Below are positions 5,668 to 6,666 of a DNA stretch of 6,666 bases, in pieces. The position numbers were made by a program, and so were the translations under genes. Below the pieces are notes generated by a model. It did not search any database. It worked only from the letters and a program-made list of their open reading frames with translations, and had not been told where the DNA came from. Source of the DNA: Planctomycetota bacterium (GTDB taxonomy: Bacteria > Planctomycetota > MHYJ01 > JACPRB01); the NCBI GenBank assembly GCA_016200125.1, contig JACQFK010000294.1, positions 1 through 6,666 on the forward strand, given 5' to 3'. How positions within the stretch are numbered: position 1 is the stretch's first letter; each line of letters begins with the position of its first letter.

Positions 5668-6219
5668 ATGTTGAACTGCCAGGGCTGCGGCGTCAGCAAT
5701 CCGCCCTACGAGGCCGCCTGTGTGCTCTGCGCCAAGCCCCTGCAGGACGCCGCCACCGCGGAGGCCAAGCGGCGCGAATGGGACGCGCTGCCCCCGCGCC
5801 TCCGCGAGGAGCAGGAACGCGCCTTCGTCCGGATGCGCGAGAGCGTGGAGGAGCACGGGCGCTGGCTGCGGCGCCACCGCCTCGTCCACGCGATCATCGG
5901 CGCCGGCCTCGTCAACATGCTCATGAACGGCAGCGTGTTCTTCGCCTCGCCCTGGTCCATCCCCGTCGACCTCGCGCTCGGCGCGGCCTCGGCGCTCCTC
6001 CTCAACCGGCTCCGGGGCGGCGCGTGGAACGGCGCCGGGATCTTCGCCGGCGCGGCGGTCGCCTCGATGATCCTGCGCGCGCCCTTCCTGAACCTGGGGG
6101 TCTACCTGATGGGATACTGGTTCCTCACCAGCTTCGCGGCGTTCCTGCTGGTGATCTCCGGCTACGTGATGGGGATCAAGCTGGAATTCGACACTGCCGA
6201 CCGGGCGGTGACGCCCTAG
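5668..6219 (+). CDS. Zinc-ribbon membrane protein of unknown function
   Basis: This 183-residue protein is not one I recognise. It opens with a CxxC-x10-CxxC zinc ribbon (C4, C7, C18, C21), the treble-clef style pair found at the start of many bacterial membrane proteins. A charged, probably helical linker follows (about 28-69, rich in Glu and Arg). After it come about four hydrophobic spans, near 71-92, 98-113, 121-137 and 143-170. The arrangement implies a cytoplasmic zinc-binding head, perhaps for protein contacts, on a small polytopic membrane domain. It is the only plus-strand gene in the window. It is transcribed divergently from the signal peptidase gene out of a shared 52-base region and converges on the rhomboid gene. 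It starts at the first ATG, directly below a perfect -10 box, and has no Shine-Dalgarno sequence. Confidence 0.8.
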   Translation: MLNCQGCGVSNPPYEAACVLCAKPLQDAATAEAKRREWDALPPRLREEQERAFVRMRESVEEHGRWLRRHRLVHAIIGAGLVNMLMNGSVFFASPWSIPVDLALGAASALLLNRLRGGAWNGAGIFAGAAVASMILRAPFLNLGVYLMGYWFLTSFAAFLLVISGYVMGIKLEFDTADRAVTP

Positions 6220-6233
6220 TCGCCGCGCTTTTT
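6205..6233 (+). terminator. Possible intrinsic terminator of the zinc-ribbon gene
   Basis: GCGGTGA (6205-6211) can pair with TCGCCGC (6220-6226) as a 7-base stem with one G-U pair around an 8-base loop, followed after two bases by TTTTT (6229-6233). The stop codon lies in the loop. The T-tract encodes lysines near the rhomboid C-terminus on the other strand. The T-tract is short and slightly offset, so strength is uncertain. No T-tract follows the hairpin on the minus strand. Confidence 0.45.
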
Positions 6234-6666
6234 CGGGGCCTTGCCGAACATCCTCACCCCGAGGGCCACGACGGCGCCGAACGCGAAGCCGCCCAGGTGG
6301 GCGAAGACCGCAACCATCGCCGCCTCCTTCTCCGCCTTGCCGTGCCACTGGCTCCACGCCATCATCCCCTGGGAGGCGACCCAGAACCCGATCACCCCCC
6401 AGGACGGCAGCGTGAAGTAGCGGATGAAGATGATCAGCCAGATCATGAACTTGATCTGGGCGCGCGGGAAGAAGATGAGATAGGCGCCCATCACGCCGGA
6501 GATCGCGCCCGAGGCGCCCACCGTCGGAGTCCCCGCGCCGGAGCCGAAGTGAGTCGAATAGACGATGTGGGCGGCCGCGCCCGCCAGGCCGGCCAGCAGG
6601 TAGAACACGAGGTACGCGAGGTGGCCCAGGCGGTCCTCGACGTTGTCCCCCGCAATGTAGAGGAAG
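6216..6666 (-). CDS. Rhomboid family intramembrane serine protease (5'-truncated by window edge)
   Basis: The coding frame enters from the right edge without a start; 149 codons and the stop are visible. The first visible residues, FLYIAGDNVEDRLGH, are the hallmark loop of bacterial rhomboids. Next come a membrane span, the nucleophile motif GASGAISG (serine codon at 6512-6510) and the GAYLIFFPRA turn. Hydrophobic spans follow, with FAHLGGFAFGA carrying the catalytic histidine (codon at 6299-6297). Rhomboids cleave membrane proteins inside the bilayer with this Ser-His dyad, and both residues are intact. A short basic tail (KAPKKRGD) ends the protein. An in-frame GTG at 6608 is not the true start, because the conserved GDNVEDRLGH lies upstream of it. 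The substrate is unknown. The gene ends tail-to-tail with the zinc-ribbon gene, with a 4-base overlap. Confidence 0.92.
   Translation of the reverse strand, partial: FLYIAGDNVEDRLGHLAYLVFYLLAGLAGAAAHIVYSTHFGSGAGTPTVGASGAISGVMGAYLIFFPRAQIKFMIWLIIFIRYFTLPSWGVIGFWVASQGMMAWSQWHGKAEKEAAMVAVFAHLGGFAFGAVVALGVRMFGKAPKKRGD

Noticed and set aside
5626..6357. Minus-strand open frame opposite the zinc-ribbon gene
   Set aside because: Its product is charged low-complexity sequence. The plus-strand frame has paired CxxC motifs, membrane spans and a -10 box.

Overview
The window is a GC-rich (by eye about two-thirds G+C), tightly packed chromosomal segment from a Gram-negative bacterium. Nearly every base is coding, and I see no mobile elements, RNA genes or CRISPR. 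An ADP-heptose pathway implies lipopolysaccharide or another heptose-containing surface glycan. The high GC, the elaborated signal-peptidase architecture and the weak Shine-Dalgarno signals would suit Acidobacteriota or a similar deep-branching phylum, but that is inference and I cannot name a taxon.

Region 1 (1-3722, minus strand) is one operon read right to left. A well-formed promoter (3694-3722) drives a conserved protein of unknown function with a possible, weak resemblance to the deoxyhypusine synthase fold. It is followed by hldE, gmhA, a membrane-anchored TPR protein and gmhB, which is cut by the left window edge. Three junctions are 4-base ATGA overlaps and the fourth is a 5-base gap, so the genes are probably translationally coupled. 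GmhA makes D-glycero-D-manno-heptose 7-phosphate from sedoheptulose 7-phosphate. The HldE kinase domain phosphorylates C1, GmhB removes the C7 phosphate, and the HldE nucleotidyltransferase domain makes the ADP-sugar. No epimerase gene (hldD) is visible here. The first gene and the TPR gene are the two members that the pathway does not explain.

Region 2 (3729-5615, minus strand) is a 628-residue signal peptidase I homologue. It has a long polytopic N-terminus containing a duplicated motif, a jelly-roll-like domain inserted between the catalytic boxes, and alanine where the nucleophilic serine is expected.

Region 3 (5616-5667) is a 52-base divergent promoter region with a strong dyad. Region 4 (5668-6219, plus strand) is a zinc-ribbon membrane protein of unknown role. 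Region 5 (6216-6666, minus strand) is a rhomboid protease cut by the right edge. Regions 4 and 5 converge and share a CTAG in which both stop codons lie.

A theme across the window is that all three visible transcription units have a -10 box so close to the ATG that the mRNA would have essentially no leader. This suggests leaderless translation initiation. The points most worth checking are the Ser-to-Ala signal peptidase, the unexplained lead gene of the heptose operon, and the dyads that enclose the -10 boxes.
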